Below are positions 42,175 to 51,378 of a DNA stretch of 64,000 nt, piece after piece. Within the stretch, counting starts at the first letter, position 1. Every line of letters begins with the position of its first letter. Under the pieces are notes generated by a model. That model was not told the origin of the DNA. It did no database searches and saw only the letters and a program-made list of their open reading frames with translations. The stretch spans positions 124,001 to 188,000 of the forward strand of contig CAVXHI010000008.1 in the NCBI GenBank assembly GCA_963761655.1, in the 5' to 3' direction. Origin of the DNA: RYN-122 sp963761655 (GTDB lineage: Bacteria > Actinomycetota > Actinomycetes > Mycobacteriales > SCTD01). A program made the position numbers and the translations under genes.

Positions 42175-43988
42175 TCAGACCCCCACGACCTCCCTGAGGG
42201 TGATGCCGTGCTCGGCCGCGAGCATCTCGGCGGCCTTCTCGCCGATCATGATCGACGGGGCGTTGGTGTTGCCCGAGGTCACGTTCGGCATGACGGACGC
42301 GTCCGCCACGCGCAGCCTCGTCACGCCCTTGACCCGCAGCTCGGCGTCGACGACGTCGCCGATCCGGCAGGTCGAGGTCTCGTGGTACACGGTCAGCGCG
42401 TAGTGCCGCGCCATGTCCTCGAGCAGGGCGTCGGTCGGCTCGTCGCCGGTGCGGTGCCCGTGCGCCTCGGCCAGGGCCGGCGGCACGAGGAGGTCGCCCA
42501 TGCCCGGCACCGGCCAGGCCGCGACGATCTCCAGCGACCGGCGCATGACGGCGACCATCACGGCGACGTCGTGCGGGTCGTCGAAGTAGTTGAGGTCGAT
42601 CACCGGCTCGGCCATCGGGTCGGAGCTGGCGAGGCGCACCGAGCCCTCGCTGTGCGGCTGCACCGGGTTCGGCAGGACGACGACGACCTGCCGGTCCGGG
42701 GCGAGCGCCTCGGGGTCGGCGAAGTAGACGGTCGGGTCGACCCGGAACAGGCCGCGCCAGAGGTCGGGCGTGTAGCCGCAGACGAGGAACCCGATCTGCG
42801 CGTCGTGGGTGTGCGGGTCGCCGAGGCCGGTGGAGTACCAGAGGCCGGCGTCGTAGAGCGAGGAGGAGACCAGGCTGCGGCCCGGTGGTGGCCCACTCGA
42901 CGAGCGGCGCTCCGCCTCGGCCTTGAGGGCGGCGAGCTCCGGCGGGAGGTCGGCGTCGTCGGCGGGGTCGGCCGGGAGCGGGCCGGCGGGGGCGCGCAGG
43001 GCGTCCGGGCCGAGCGAGCCACGGCGACCTCGGTCATGGGCAGCCCGATGCCGGGCGCCGGGAAGACCATCGGGGTGTGCAGGTGGTCCTTCAGGTGCTT
43101 GCCGACGTCGGGGAGGTCGACCCGGCAGTCGATGCCGACCTCCGCCAGCTCGGCGGACGGACCGATGCCCGACAGGAGCAGGAGCTGCGGCGAGCCGATC
43201 GCTCCCGCCGACAGCACCACCTCGCGCGACGCCGTGACGGTCTGCAGCACGCCGTCGGCGTCCAGGTACTCGACGCCCGTGCAGGCGAGGTCGTCGTCCA
43301 GGACCAGGCGCTGCACCCGGGCGCGGGTGAGGACGACGAGGTTCTCGCGCTCGTCCATGACCGGCTCGAGGAAGGCGTGGAAGGTCGAGGACCGCCTGCC
43401 GTCCTTGGTCGTCGTCTGGAACAGCGACGCCACGCCCTCGGGGCGCTCGCGGTCGCGGCCGTTGTAGTCACCGGGCGCGATCCCGATCGCCGCGGCGGCG
43501 TCGACGAACTGCTGGGCGGCCGGGACGACGGGCGAGCGGACCGAGACGCCGAGCGGGCCGTCCGGGTTGTGCGAGTCGTGGTCGACGACGATGTCGCCGC
43601 TGGGCTGCAGGCCCTCGGACTTCTTGAAGTACGGCAGCACCTGCTCGGAGGACCAGCCGTCGGCGCCCCAGGCGTCGAAGTCGCCGGGGTGGCCGCGCAC
43701 GTAGGCCATGTAGTTGATGCCGGACGAGCCGCCGAGCATCTTCCCGCGCGGCACCATCATCCGGCCGCCCGCGAGCCCCTTGCCGACCCCGCCGGCATCG
43801 CCCGTGAGCATCCAGTCGGTCTCCGGGTTCAGCTGCAGGGCCGACACCGCGGCCGGCATCGACTCCTCGGGCGGCGGCGGTCCGCCGGCCTCCAGGAGGG
43901 CGACCCGCACGGACGGGTCCTCCGACAGCCGCGCTGCGACCACCGCTCCGGCCGACCCTGCTCCGACCACGACGACGTCGAACTCCAC
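42175..43988 (-). CDS. GMC-family FAD-dependent oxidoreductase (choline dehydrogenase-like), frameshifted
   Basis: About 604 residues in two frames. It starts at GTG 43988 after AGGAGG: VVVVGAGSAGAVVAARLSED is the FAD Rossmann motif, and GKMLGGSSGINYMAYVRGH and SAGAIGSPQLLLLSGIGP are GMC signatures. Near 43019 one base is missing (...TEVAVA to SLGPDALRAP). The second part has YHETSTCRIG with the catalytic histidine and DASVMPNVTSGNTNAPSIMIGEKAAEM. It oxidises alcohols; the substrate is unknown. The pucR gene lies 40 bp upstream on the same strand and probably controls it. Confidence 0.85.
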
Positions 43989-44028
43989 GGTTCCTCCTGG
44001 GGTGTGACCGAGAGCACACAGTGTCGCC

Positions 44029-45234
44029 CTACGGCGTTCCGCGCCAGTGCAGGAGCAGCAGGGCGGCCCCGACGTGCACCGCGTTCTCGGCCAGGGGGCG
44101 GGGGAGCAGTGCGTCCGCCCGCTCGAGGCGGCGCAGGACGGTGTTGCGGTGGGTGAACAGCCGCTGCGCGGTGGCGGACGCGTTCGACTGCTCCTGCAGG
44201 TAGGTCAGGACGACCTCGCGGAGGTCGGGGTCGACGAGCGCTCCCAGCGTGTCCGCCACGAACTCGTCCGCCGCGGCCGGGTCCGTGGACAGGAGGGCGA
44301 CCAGCTGGACCTCGTCGTAGCCGGCCACCTGCGACGGCGTGCCCAGCCGGGCCACCATGCGCTGGGTGACCGCGGCGTCGAGGTGGCTGCGGCGGAACCC
44401 GGCCAGGTCGGTGCCGGGCCGGCCGAGGGCGATGCGGACGTCGGGGGGCAGCGGCAGCAGGGCCTCGCGGGAGGGGGCGGCGTCGACGGGGAGCCACACC
44501 CACAGCGTGCTGGCGCTGGCGACGACGGTCAGCCGACGGGCCGCCCCGCTCACGCGCACCAGGGCCTCGGCCGCGACCTCCAGCGCCGACGACGGCGTCC
44601 CCGGCGGGCCCCACACGACGGCGGCGGTGTGCGGACCGGTCAGCACGTGCCCGAGCCGGGCCTCTGCGCGGGCCCGGGGGATGGGCGCGCCCTCGAGCAG
44701 CAGCTCGACGGTGGCCCGCCGCTCGGCCTGGGTGCCCTCGGTGAGCTCGGCGCGCTCGGCCTCGATCAGCCCGGTGACCGCCGCGATGCTGTCGTCGATG
44801 AAGGTGGAGATCGACAGGGCGGACGCGTCGAGCAGGGCGCGGAGGTCGTCGACGTCGGAGGTCAGCCCGAAGCAGATGTCGAGCCAGCGGCGCCAGGCGG
44901 TGTTCTGGCCGGTCCGGTAGGAGTCGAGCGCCGTGCCGTCGAGCCCGCGCCGGACGAGGTCCCGCGCGGTGTCGAGGACGTCCGGCCCGAGGTTCGGGGC
45001 GACCCGCCGCCCGGGGTGCTGCACGTTGGCGGCTGCCCAGTGGACGAGGTTCGCGAGGTTGGTGCGCTTGGTCTCCTCGGCCAGCACCGGGTCCTCGGCG
45101 ACCGCCCTCATGAGCGGCCCGGACAGCGCGGCGGCGTGCATCTCCTCGACCCAGCCCGGCTCGGGGGTGAGGGCGAGCTCGGCCCCGCGGCGGAACAGGT
45201 CGCGGACGGCAGGGGACAGCTCGGGCCACGACAC
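44029..45234 (-). CDS. PucR/CdaR-family transcriptional regulator
   Basis: 401 residues. The N-terminal two thirds is a sensor region with a GGDEF-like fold (VLTGPHTAAVVWGPPG ... RRLTVVASASTLWVWLP). The C-terminal PucR helix-turn-helix reads LREVVLTYLQEQSNASATAQRLFTHRNTVLRRLERADALL. Such proteins control catabolic genes near them. It is followed by the GMC oxidoreductase on the same strand and is divergent from the monooxygenase at 45315, with GTGCACTCTGTGC as a short inverted repeat between them. Confidence 0.88.
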   Translation of the reverse strand: MSWPELSPAVRDLFRRGAELALTPEPGWVEEMHAAALSGPLMRAVAEDPVLAEETKRTNLANLVHWAAANVQHPGRRVAPNLGPDVLDTARDLVRRGLDGTALDSYRTGQNTAWRRWLDICFGLTSDVDDLRALLDASALSISTFIDDSIAAVTGLIEAERAELTEGTQAERRATVELLLEGAPIPRARAEARLGHVLTGPHTAAVVWGPPGTPSSALEVAAEALVRVSGAARRLTVVASASTLWVWLPVDAAPSREALLPLPPDVRIALGRPGTDLAGFRRSHLDAAVTQRMVARLGTPSQVAGYDEVQLVALLSTDPAAADEFVADTLGALVDPDLREVVLTYLQEQSNASATAQRLFTHRNTVLRRLERADALLPRPLAENAVHVGAALLLLHWRGTP

Positions 45235-45314
45235 GCACAGAGTGCACCATGCGGCGGCCGAGAGGGTGCAGACCGTCCCTGGCGCAGGCGCGGGGCGGAC
45301 CGCAGACTCTGCTC

Positions 45315-46802
45315 ATGACCACCACGCAGACCACGGTCGAGCACGCCGACGTCGTCGTCGTCGGGGCCGGCATCTCCGGCATCGGCGCCGCCCGGTACCT
45401 GCGGGTCGAGCACCCGTCGCGCAGCGTCGTCGTCCTGGAGGCCCGGGCGACCTCCGGCGGCACCTGGGACCTGTTCAAGTACCCCGGCATCCGCAGCGAC
45501 TCCGACCTGCACACCTTCGGCTACGACTTCAAGCCGTGGACCGACCGCGAGTCCATCGCCGACGCGCCGAAGATCCTGGCGTACCTGCGCGAGGCGGCGA
45601 CCGAGTCCGGCGTCGACAGCCTCATCCGCTACCACCGCAAGGTGCACGGCGCGGCGTGGTCGAGCGAGGACGCCCGCTGGGCCCTCGACGTCGAGGACAC
45701 GCAGACCGGCGAGCACACGACCATGACGGCGTCGTGGATCTTCTGCGCCGGCGGCTACTACCGCTACGACGAGGGCTACACGCCCGAGTTCCCCGGGCGC
45801 GAGCGCTTCCAGGGGCAGGTCGTGCACCCGCAGCACTGGCCCGAGGACCTCGACACCACCGGCAAGCGCGTCGTCGTCATCGGCAGCGGCGCCACCGCCG
45901 CCACGCTCATCCCGGCCATCGCCAAGAACTCCGCGCACGTGACGATGCTGCAGCGGACGCCGACCTACGTGATGCCGGTGCCGAAGCACGACCCGATCGC
46001 CGCGGTCTTCCAGAAGCTGTTCAGCCCCGAGCGGGCCTTCGACCTCACCCGCCGCAAGAACATCGCCATGCAGAAGCGCGTCTACGCGTTCTGCCAGAAG
46101 CACCCCGACACCGCCCGCAAGCTCATCCGGGCCGTCAACAAGCGGTCGCTGCCCGAGGGCTATCCCGTGGACGTCCACTTCAACCCGCCGTACGGCCCGT
46201 GGGACCAGCGCATGTGCGCCGTCCCCGACGGCGACCTGTTCAAGGCCATCACGCGCGGCGACGCCTCCGTGGTCACCGACCGGATCGCCACCTTCACCGA
46301 GACCGGCATCCAGCTCGAGAGCGGGGAGTACCTCGAGGCCGACGTCGTCGTCACCGCGACCGGGCTCAACCTGCAGCTGTTCGGCGGCGTCACCCTCACC
46401 GTGGACGGGACGCCGGTCGACCTCGCCAGCACGTTCGTCTACAAGGGCCTCATGCTCAGCGGCGTCCCGAACTTCGCCATCGCCGTCGGCTACACGAACT
46501 CCTCGTGGACGCTGAAGATCGGGCTGCTCTGCGAGTACTTCTGCAAGCTGCTCGCCCACATGGACCGCACCGGCGCCGTCGCCGCCTGGCCCGAGGCCGA
46601 CCCCGACATGCCGGCCCGCCCGCTGCTCGACTTCGGGGCCGGCTACGTCCAGCGCAGCCTCGCCGCCCTGCCGAAGCAGGGGCCGGCGGCGCCGTGGGTG
46701 ATGTCCCAGGCGTACGCCGACGACCGGACGCTGCTGCGCGGCGACGTCGTCGACAGCGCCCTGCGCTTCTCGGCGGAGAAGGTCCTCGTCGCCGGCAGGT
46801 GA
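45315..46802 (+). CDS. Flavin-dependent Baeyer-Villiger-type monooxygenase
   Basis: 495 residues. GAGISGIGAARYL is the FAD-binding motif near residue 17. FKYPGIRSDSDLHTFGYDFKPW is the conserved loop of this class. FQGQVVHPQHWPE matches the BVMO fingerprint FxGxxxHxxxW. VVVIGSGATAATL is the NADPH-binding Rossmann motif, and TATGLNLQ is the ATG-type closing motif. It inserts oxygen into ketones or oxidises heteroatoms. An alcohol dehydrogenase of GMC type next to a BVMO suggests stepwise oxidation of one substrate. ATG 45315 is chosen over an earlier start because the domain begins directly after it. Confidence 0.9.
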   Translation: MTTTQTTVEHADVVVVGAGISGIGAARYLRVEHPSRSVVVLEARATSGGTWDLFKYPGIRSDSDLHTFGYDFKPWTDRESIADAPKILAYLREAATESGVDSLIRYHRKVHGAAWSSEDARWALDVEDTQTGEHTTMTASWIFCAGGYYRYDEGYTPEFPGRERFQGQVVHPQHWPEDLDTTGKRVVVIGSGATAATLIPAIAKNSAHVTMLQRTPTYVMPVPKHDPIAAVFQKLFSPERAFDLTRRKNIAMQKRVYAFCQKHPDTARKLIRAVNKRSLPEGYPVDVHFNPPYGPWDQRMCAVPDGDLFKAITRGDASVVTDRIATFTETGIQLESGEYLEADVVVTATGLNLQLFGGVTLTVDGTPVDLASTFVYKGLMLSGVPNFAIAVGYTNSSWTLKIGLLCEYFCKLLAHMDRTGAVAAWPEADPDMPARPLLDFGAGYVQRSLAALPKQGPAAPWVMSQAYADDRTLLRGDVVDSALRFSAEKVLVAGR

Positions 46803-46830
46803 AACACGAGCAGTGGCGAACACCACTGGT

Positions 46831-49116
46831 ATGACCGCACCCTCGCGCCGCGCGCTCACCCTGCTGCTCGCCGTCCCGGTGGTCGCCGGCGTCGGGGCCT
46901 TCGCGCTCCCGTCGTCCGCCGCCACGGCCGCCCCGCACGCCGGCCCGCTGGCCGTCCCCGCCTACAGCTCCTTCGACGTCCGGGACACCAGGGCGCCGGT
47001 GCAGCTGCGGGCGCTGTCGACCCGGGCCGACCTCGTGACCGGCGGGGACGTGCTCGTGGAGGTCGTCGTGCCGAAGGGGACCGACGTGAAGAGGGTGAAG
47101 GTCCGGGCCGGGACCCGCGACGTCACCGGCGCGTTCCGCAAGCAGGGGCCGGGGCTGCGCGGCCTCGTCACCCGGCTGCCCGGCGGCAGGACCACGCTCA
47201 CCGCGACGGTCCCCGGTGCCGGCTCGGCGTCGCTGCCGGTGTCGAACGTCGGCCTGCAGGCGCCGTCGTTCTCCGGGCCGCTGATCGAGCCCTGGACGTG
47301 CGGCAACGGGGCGACCCGGGCCGACTGCAGCCAGAACGCGAAGATCACCTACGTCTACAAGTCGACCGACGGCGGCGCCCTGCAGGCCTACGACCCCGCG
47401 TCGCCGCCGAGCGACGTCGCCACCACGACCACCGACGACGGCAAGACGGTCCCCTTCGTCGTCCGGGTCGAGACGGGCTACAGCCTGCGCGACCAGTACC
47501 GGATCGCCGCGCTGGCCGACCCGAAGGCCGGGACGCCGGACCCGACCGCGGCCAACCCCGGCTTCAACCACAAGCTCGTGCTCAACCACGGCGTCAGCTG
47601 CGACACGTCCTACACGACCGCCGACGCCCCGGACGTCCTGCTGGAGGACGCGCTGAGCCAGGGCTTCGCCGTCGCGTCGCACGCCCTGGACAACGCGGGA
47701 CACAACTGCAACATCGTCACGCAGGCCGAGTCCCTCGTGCGGACCAAGGAGATGGTGGTCGACCGCTTCGGCCCGCTCCGCTACACGATCGGCAGCGGCT
47801 GCTCGGGCGGCTCGCTCGTCCAGCAGCAGATCGCCAACGCCTTCCCGGGCGTCTACCAGGGCATCACCCCGCAGTGCAGCTTCACCGACGCCTGGAGCTC
47901 GGCGCAGCAGTACGTCGACTACGTCGGGCTGCGTGCCTACCTCGAGGGCCCGGGCTCGGCGGAGTCCGGGATCCTGCCCGCCCAGTGGCCCGCGATCTTC
48001 GGCCACGCGAACCCCGGCAACCAGATCACCTTCACCGAGGCCATCCCGAACAGCGGTGACCCGAGCCGCGACTGTCCCGGCGTCGCGCCGGAGAAGGTGT
48101 TCACCACGGAGTCCCAGAAGGGCGTGCGCTGCTCGTTCCAGGACTACATGAAGAACGTCTTCGGCCTGGACGCCGCCGGCAAGGCGCACCGCCCGATCAG
48201 CAACGTCGGCGTGCAGTACGGCCTGTCCGGCCTGCTCGCCGGCCTCGGGGCGAACGCCGGCGACCCGACCCGGCCGCCGCTGTCCGTCGCGCAGTTCGTC
48301 GCGCTGAACGCCAACGTGGGCGGCTACGACATCGACTTCGAGCGCACGGAGGCCCGGACCCAGGGCGACCCGGTCGCGCAGGAGCGGGTCTACCGCAGCG
48401 GCGCGGTCAACACCGGGGCGCACCTCGACTCGGTGGCGATCATCGACCTCGGCGGCCCCGAGCCCGGCGCCTTCCACGACGTCTACCGCAAGTTCGCGAT
48501 GCGCGACCGCCTGGTGCGCGAGCACGGGACCTCCGCCAACCAGGTGTTCTGGCAGGGCCAGACCCCGCTGCTCGGCGACCCGTCGTTCAAGGACGCCTCG
48601 ATCTCCGCGATGGACACCTGGCTCGCCGCGGTCGAGGCCGACCGGGGTGCGACGACGCTGGCGAAGAAGGTCCTCGCGGCGCGGGAGAAGGCCGGTGTGA
48701 CCGAGCGCTGCGCCGCTCCCGGTGGCGCCACGGACCTGCCGCTCGAGCAGTGCCGCAACGCCGTGGGGGCCACCCTGTTCAGCTCGCCCCGCATCGAGGC
48801 CGGCGGCGGCGACACCGCTCCCGTCAACGGCGTCGGGACGAAGACGGTCGGGTTCACCGACGACCGGCTGGACTGCCAGACGATGCCGCTGGAGACGTTC
48901 GTGTACGCCGGGAAGAAGGCCTCCGAGGTGTTCAGCGCCGAGCAGCTCGCGACGCTGAGGAAGACGTTCCCGACCGGCGTCTGCGACTACAGCAAGCCGG
49001 GCAAGGGCTTCCAGCCTGCCGTCACCTGGCTGCGGTACCAGGACGCCGCCGGCAAGGTCGTCTACGGCGGCACGCCGATGGGCACCGCCCCGACCTCCGC
49101 CTTCCGGAAGGGCTGA
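46831..49116 (+). CDS. Secreted DUF6351 protein
   Basis: 761 residues. A signal peptide, MTAPSRRALTLLLAVPVVAGVGAFALPSSAATA, is followed by an N-terminal beta domain, then the DUF6351 core. IEPWTCGN, LRDQYRIAALADP, NHKLVLNHGVSCDTSY and FAVASHALDNAGHNCNIVTQAESLV fit a hydrolase-like fold, and GSGCSGGSLVQQQIANAFPG looks like a nucleophile elbow. It is paired cysteine-rich. The family is of unknown function, often found near steroid or lipid catabolism. An alternative GTG start at 46813 adds six residues. Confidence 0.82.
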   Translation: MTAPSRRALTLLLAVPVVAGVGAFALPSSAATAAPHAGPLAVPAYSSFDVRDTRAPVQLRALSTRADLVTGGDVLVEVVVPKGTDVKRVKVRAGTRDVTGAFRKQGPGLRGLVTRLPGGRTTLTATVPGAGSASLPVSNVGLQAPSFSGPLIEPWTCGNGATRADCSQNAKITYVYKSTDGGALQAYDPASPPSDVATTTTDDGKTVPFVVRVETGYSLRDQYRIAALADPKAGTPDPTAANPGFNHKLVLNHGVSCDTSYTTADAPDVLLEDALSQGFAVASHALDNAGHNCNIVTQAESLVRTKEMVVDRFGPLRYTIGSGCSGGSLVQQQIANAFPGVYQGITPQCSFTDAWSSAQQYVDYVGLRAYLEGPGSAESGILPAQWPAIFGHANPGNQITFTEAIPNSGDPSRDCPGVAPEKVFTTESQKGVRCSFQDYMKNVFGLDAAGKAHRPISNVGVQYGLSGLLAGLGANAGDPTRPPLSVAQFVALNANVGGYDIDFERTEARTQGDPVAQERVYRSGAVNTGAHLDSVAIIDLGGPEPGAFHDVYRKFAMRDRLVREHGTSANQVFWQGQTPLLGDPSFKDASISAMDTWLAAVEADRGATTLAKKVLAAREKAGVTERCAAPGGATDLPLEQCRNAVGATLFSSPRIEAGGGDTAPVNGVGTKTVGFTDDRLDCQTMPLETFVYAGKKASEVFSAEQLATLRKTFPTGVCDYSKPGKGFQPAVTWLRYQDAAGKVVYGGTPMGTAPTSAFRKG

Positions 49117-49134
49117 CCGGCTGCTCGGACGCGA

Positions 49135-49148
49135 CTGCCAGGCGGCGC
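49135..49148 (+). promoter_or_regulatory. Shared motif upstream of the ferric-reductase-like operon
   Basis: CTGCCAGGCGGCGC; the nearly identical CTGCCAGGTGGCGC occurs at 50926 before the next small secreted-protein gene. Both lie about 60-70 bp before a start codon, so they may be a common promoter or regulator site. Confidence 0.4.
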
Positions 49149-49206
49149 GGAGCGTCCTCCCAGCGTCGGGCCGGACCGTGGAGGTCCACCCACCTGGAGG
49201 TCTCCC

Positions 49207-49383
49207 GTGACAGTCCTGAGCACCCGTCCTGCCGCCGTCCTCGCTGACTCCGCGCGGCTGCCGGCGACCCCTGTTCGCCTCGGCACCGCGTCCGCCGCAG
49301 GCCGTCCGCACGAGGCGCACGCGCACCCGCGCGTGCGCCTCGTGGCCGTGCTGTCCCCGCGCCCGGTCGAGGTGCGCCCGTGA
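49207..49383 (+). CDS. Small hypothetical protein heading the reductase operon
   Basis: 58 residues, VTVLSTRPAAVLADSARLPATPVRLGTASAAGRPHEAHAHPRVRLVAVLSPRPVEVRP, with a good GGAGG 6 nt before the GTG. No domain or membrane segment is seen, and it is rich in Ala, Pro and Arg. It may be a leader peptide rather than a functional protein. Confidence 0.4.
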   Translation: MTVLSTRPAAVLADSARLPATPVRLGTASAAGRPHEAHAHPRVRLVAVLSPRPVEVRP

Positions 49384-49432
49384 GCGCGCCGGAGCCGGCC
49401 GGCGTCCGGTCCCGGGTCCGCGCAGCCGCGGG

Positions 49433-49612
49433 ATGAGGCGGGGGCGTCCACGGAGCAGCTCCGTCGTCGCCGCGCTGGCGACGCTGCTCGCCCTGTGGCT
49501 CGGTGCGAGCGCGCCGTCGGTGTCGCCGGTCGCTCCGGTGGTCGCGGGCGCCGTGCAGGTGGTCGAGCGGGTGCCTCCCGCCCCGGACCTCGACCTGAGG
49601 CGGCGGCGGTGA
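49433..49612 (+). CDS. Small membrane-anchored protein
   Basis: 59 residues. The basic start MRRGRPRSSSVVAALATLLALWLGASAPSV is one membrane helix or signal, with a short outer part ending DLDLRRRR. Its TGA overlaps the GTG of the reductase. The family is not recognised, but tight coupling suggests it works with the reductase. Confidence 0.45.
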   Translation: MRRGRPRSSSVVAALATLLALWLGASAPSVSPVAPVVAGAVQVVERVPPAPDLDLRRRR

Positions 49613-50898
49613 TCCGGCCCGAGGAGGTGGTCCGCGGCATCGCCGTCGGCGCCCTGCTGCTCGTCGCCTGGCCCTGCCTGCTGGCCCTCCAGGGTCCCCG
49701 ACCGCCGCAGGTGCTCGTCGTCGTCGCGCACGTCGCGGGCATGCTCGCCGGGTACGGCGTCGTCGTCCTCGTCGGCCTCATGTCGCGCACGCCCGCCCTC
49801 GAGCGCGGCGTCGGCGCGGACCGGCTCGCGCGGTGGCACGGCGTCGGCGGGCGCGCCGTCGTCGGGCTGGTCCTCGTGCACGCGGTCGCCGCGACCGCCG
49901 TCTGGTCGCAGAGCCGGGACGAGAGCACCTGGCTCGCGCTGTGGCACGTCGTGCGGCTCCCCGGACTGCTCGCCGCCACCGTCGGCACCGTGCTGTTCCT
50001 CGCCGTCGCCGTGGTGTCGGTGCGGGCCGCCCGACGCCGGCTGTCGTTCGAGTCCTGGCACACCGTGCACCTGCTGGTCTACGTCGGGGTCGCGCTGTCC
50101 TTCGTGCACCAGCTGGCCGGTCCGGACCTCGTCGGCCACCGGGTGCTGCAGGTGCTCTGGGCCGGGCTGTACACGGGTGTGGCCGGCCTCGTGCTCGAGC
50201 ACCGGATCCTGACCCCGCTGCGGAACGCGGGGCGGCACCGCCTGCGCGTGTCCTCGGTGCACGTGGAGGGTCCGGGCGTGGTGTCGATCGTCGTCGAGGG
50301 GCGCGACCTGCACGAGCTGCAGGCCACGTCCGGGCAGTTCTTCCGGTGGCGCTTCCTGACGCCGGACCTGTGGTGGACGGCGCACCCGTTCTCGCTGTCC
50401 GCGCCGCCGACGTCGACGCACCTGCGCCTGACGGTGAAGACGCTGGGCGACGGCAGCTCGCGGATGCAGGACCTCGAGCCCGGCACGTGGGTCGTGGCCG
50501 AGGGACCGTACGGCGCGATGACGTCGTCGCGGCGTACCCGGGACGACGTGCTGCTGGTCGCCGGCGGCGTCGGGATCACGCCCCTGCGTGCGCTGTTCGA
50601 GTCGCTGCCGCTGGTGCCCGGGCAGGACCTGCTGCTGCTGGTGTTCGCCCGCAGCCACGACGACGTCCTGTTCCGGACCGAGCTCGACCTGCTGGCCGCC
50701 GCCCGGGGCGCCCGCGTGCGGTACCTGGTCGACGGCGCACCGCTGACCTGCTCCCTGCTGCTGTCCCTCGTGCCCGGGCTGTCGACGCGGGACGTGTACT
50801 TCTGCGGCCCGCCCGGCATGGGCGTGGCGCTCCGCACCGCGCTGCAGCAGGCAGGGCTGCCGGCCGGTCGGCTGCACGAGGAGCGCTTCGCGTCCTGA
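49609..50898 (+). CDS. Ferric-reductase-like transmembrane flavoprotein
   Basis: 429 residues. About six membrane helices make a ferric-reductase-like domain (to about residue 190). The paired histidines for haem are in RWHGVGGRAVVGLVLVHAV and SWHTVHLLVYVGVALSFVHQL. The C-terminal ferredoxin-NADP-reductase part has HPFSLSAPPT (FAD), VAEGPYGAM, VLLVAGGVGITPLRAL (NADPH) and VYFCGPPGMGVALRTAL. It should pass electrons from NAD(P)H across the membrane. The GTG start overlaps the previous gene. Confidence 0.88.
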   Translation: MIRPEEVVRGIAVGALLLVAWPCLLALQGPRPPQVLVVVAHVAGMLAGYGVVVLVGLMSRTPALERGVGADRLARWHGVGGRAVVGLVLVHAVAATAVWSQSRDESTWLALWHVVRLPGLLAATVGTVLFLAVAVVSVRAARRRLSFESWHTVHLLVYVGVALSFVHQLAGPDLVGHRVLQVLWAGLYTGVAGLVLEHRILTPLRNAGRHRLRVSSVHVEGPGVVSIVVEGRDLHELQATSGQFFRWRFLTPDLWWTAHPFSLSAPPTSTHLRLTVKTLGDGSSRMQDLEPGTWVVAEGPYGAMTSSRRTRDDVLLVAGGVGITPLRALFESLPLVPGQDLLLLVFARSHDDVLFRTELDLLAAARGARVRYLVDGAPLTCSLLLSLVPGLSTRDVYFCGPPGMGVALRTALQQAGLPAGRLHEERFAS

Positions 50899-50925
50899 CC
50901 GTCCTGACAGGCGCTTCCGATGCTC

Positions 50926-50939
50926 CTGCCAGGTGGCGC
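50926..50939 (+). promoter_or_regulatory. Shared motif, second copy
   Basis: CTGCCAGGTGGCGC, followed by CCGACGCTG, which is the inverse of the CAGCGTCGG found after the first copy. Confidence 0.4.
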
Positions 50940-50984
50940 TCCGACGCTGGAGACCCACCCGCCCTCCGTCCTGAGGAGACCGAC

Positions 50985-51287
50985 ATGACCAGCCCCACCG
51001 ACCTGCCCCGCCGCACGGCCTCGACGTTCGCTCTCGTGATCGCGGGAGGCCTGGCCGGAGTCGCCCTCGGCCTTCCCGGTGTCTCGTCGGCCGCGACACT
51101 GACCCCGACCCCGACCCCGGCGCCGACACCGTCGGCGACCGCGCCGGCCGCGACCGACCAGGTCCCCGCCGACGGCGACGTCCGCGACTGCCCGGAGCAC
51201 GACGGCACCGGTGCGGCATCGCCGTCCCCGGACGCGTCCGGCACGACGACGCCGAGCCAGGCGCCGACGGGCACGCCGTCCGTGTAG
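50985..51287 (+). CDS. Small secreted Thr/Pro-rich protein
   Basis: 100 residues. A signal peptide (TASTFALVIAGGLAGVALGLPGVSSAA) is followed by a low-complexity TPTPTPAPTPSATAPA stretch and DVRDCPEHDGTGAASPSPDASG. The single DCPEHDG resembles small exported redox-partner peptides, but no family is certain. GAGGAG precedes the ATG. An 18-bp perfect hairpin follows the stop. Confidence 0.55.
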   Translation: MTSPTDLPRRTASTFALVIAGGLAGVALGLPGVSSAATLTPTPTPAPTPSATAPAATDQVPADGDVRDCPEHDGTGAASPSPDASGTTTPSQAPTGTPSV

Positions 51288-51296
51288 GGGCACGCA

Positions 51297-51337
51297 GCAC
51301 GACGACCCGGCCGGCGACACCGGCCGGGTCGTCGTGC
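51297..51337 (+). terminator. Strong hairpin terminator
   Basis: GCACGACGACCCGGCCGG pairs over 18 bp without mismatch with CCGGCCGGGTCGTCGTGC around a 5-nt loop (CGACA). Confidence 0.8.
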
Positions 51338-51378
51338 GTCCCGGGGTCGGAGCCCGCGGCCCGTGCCACGCTCGTGCC

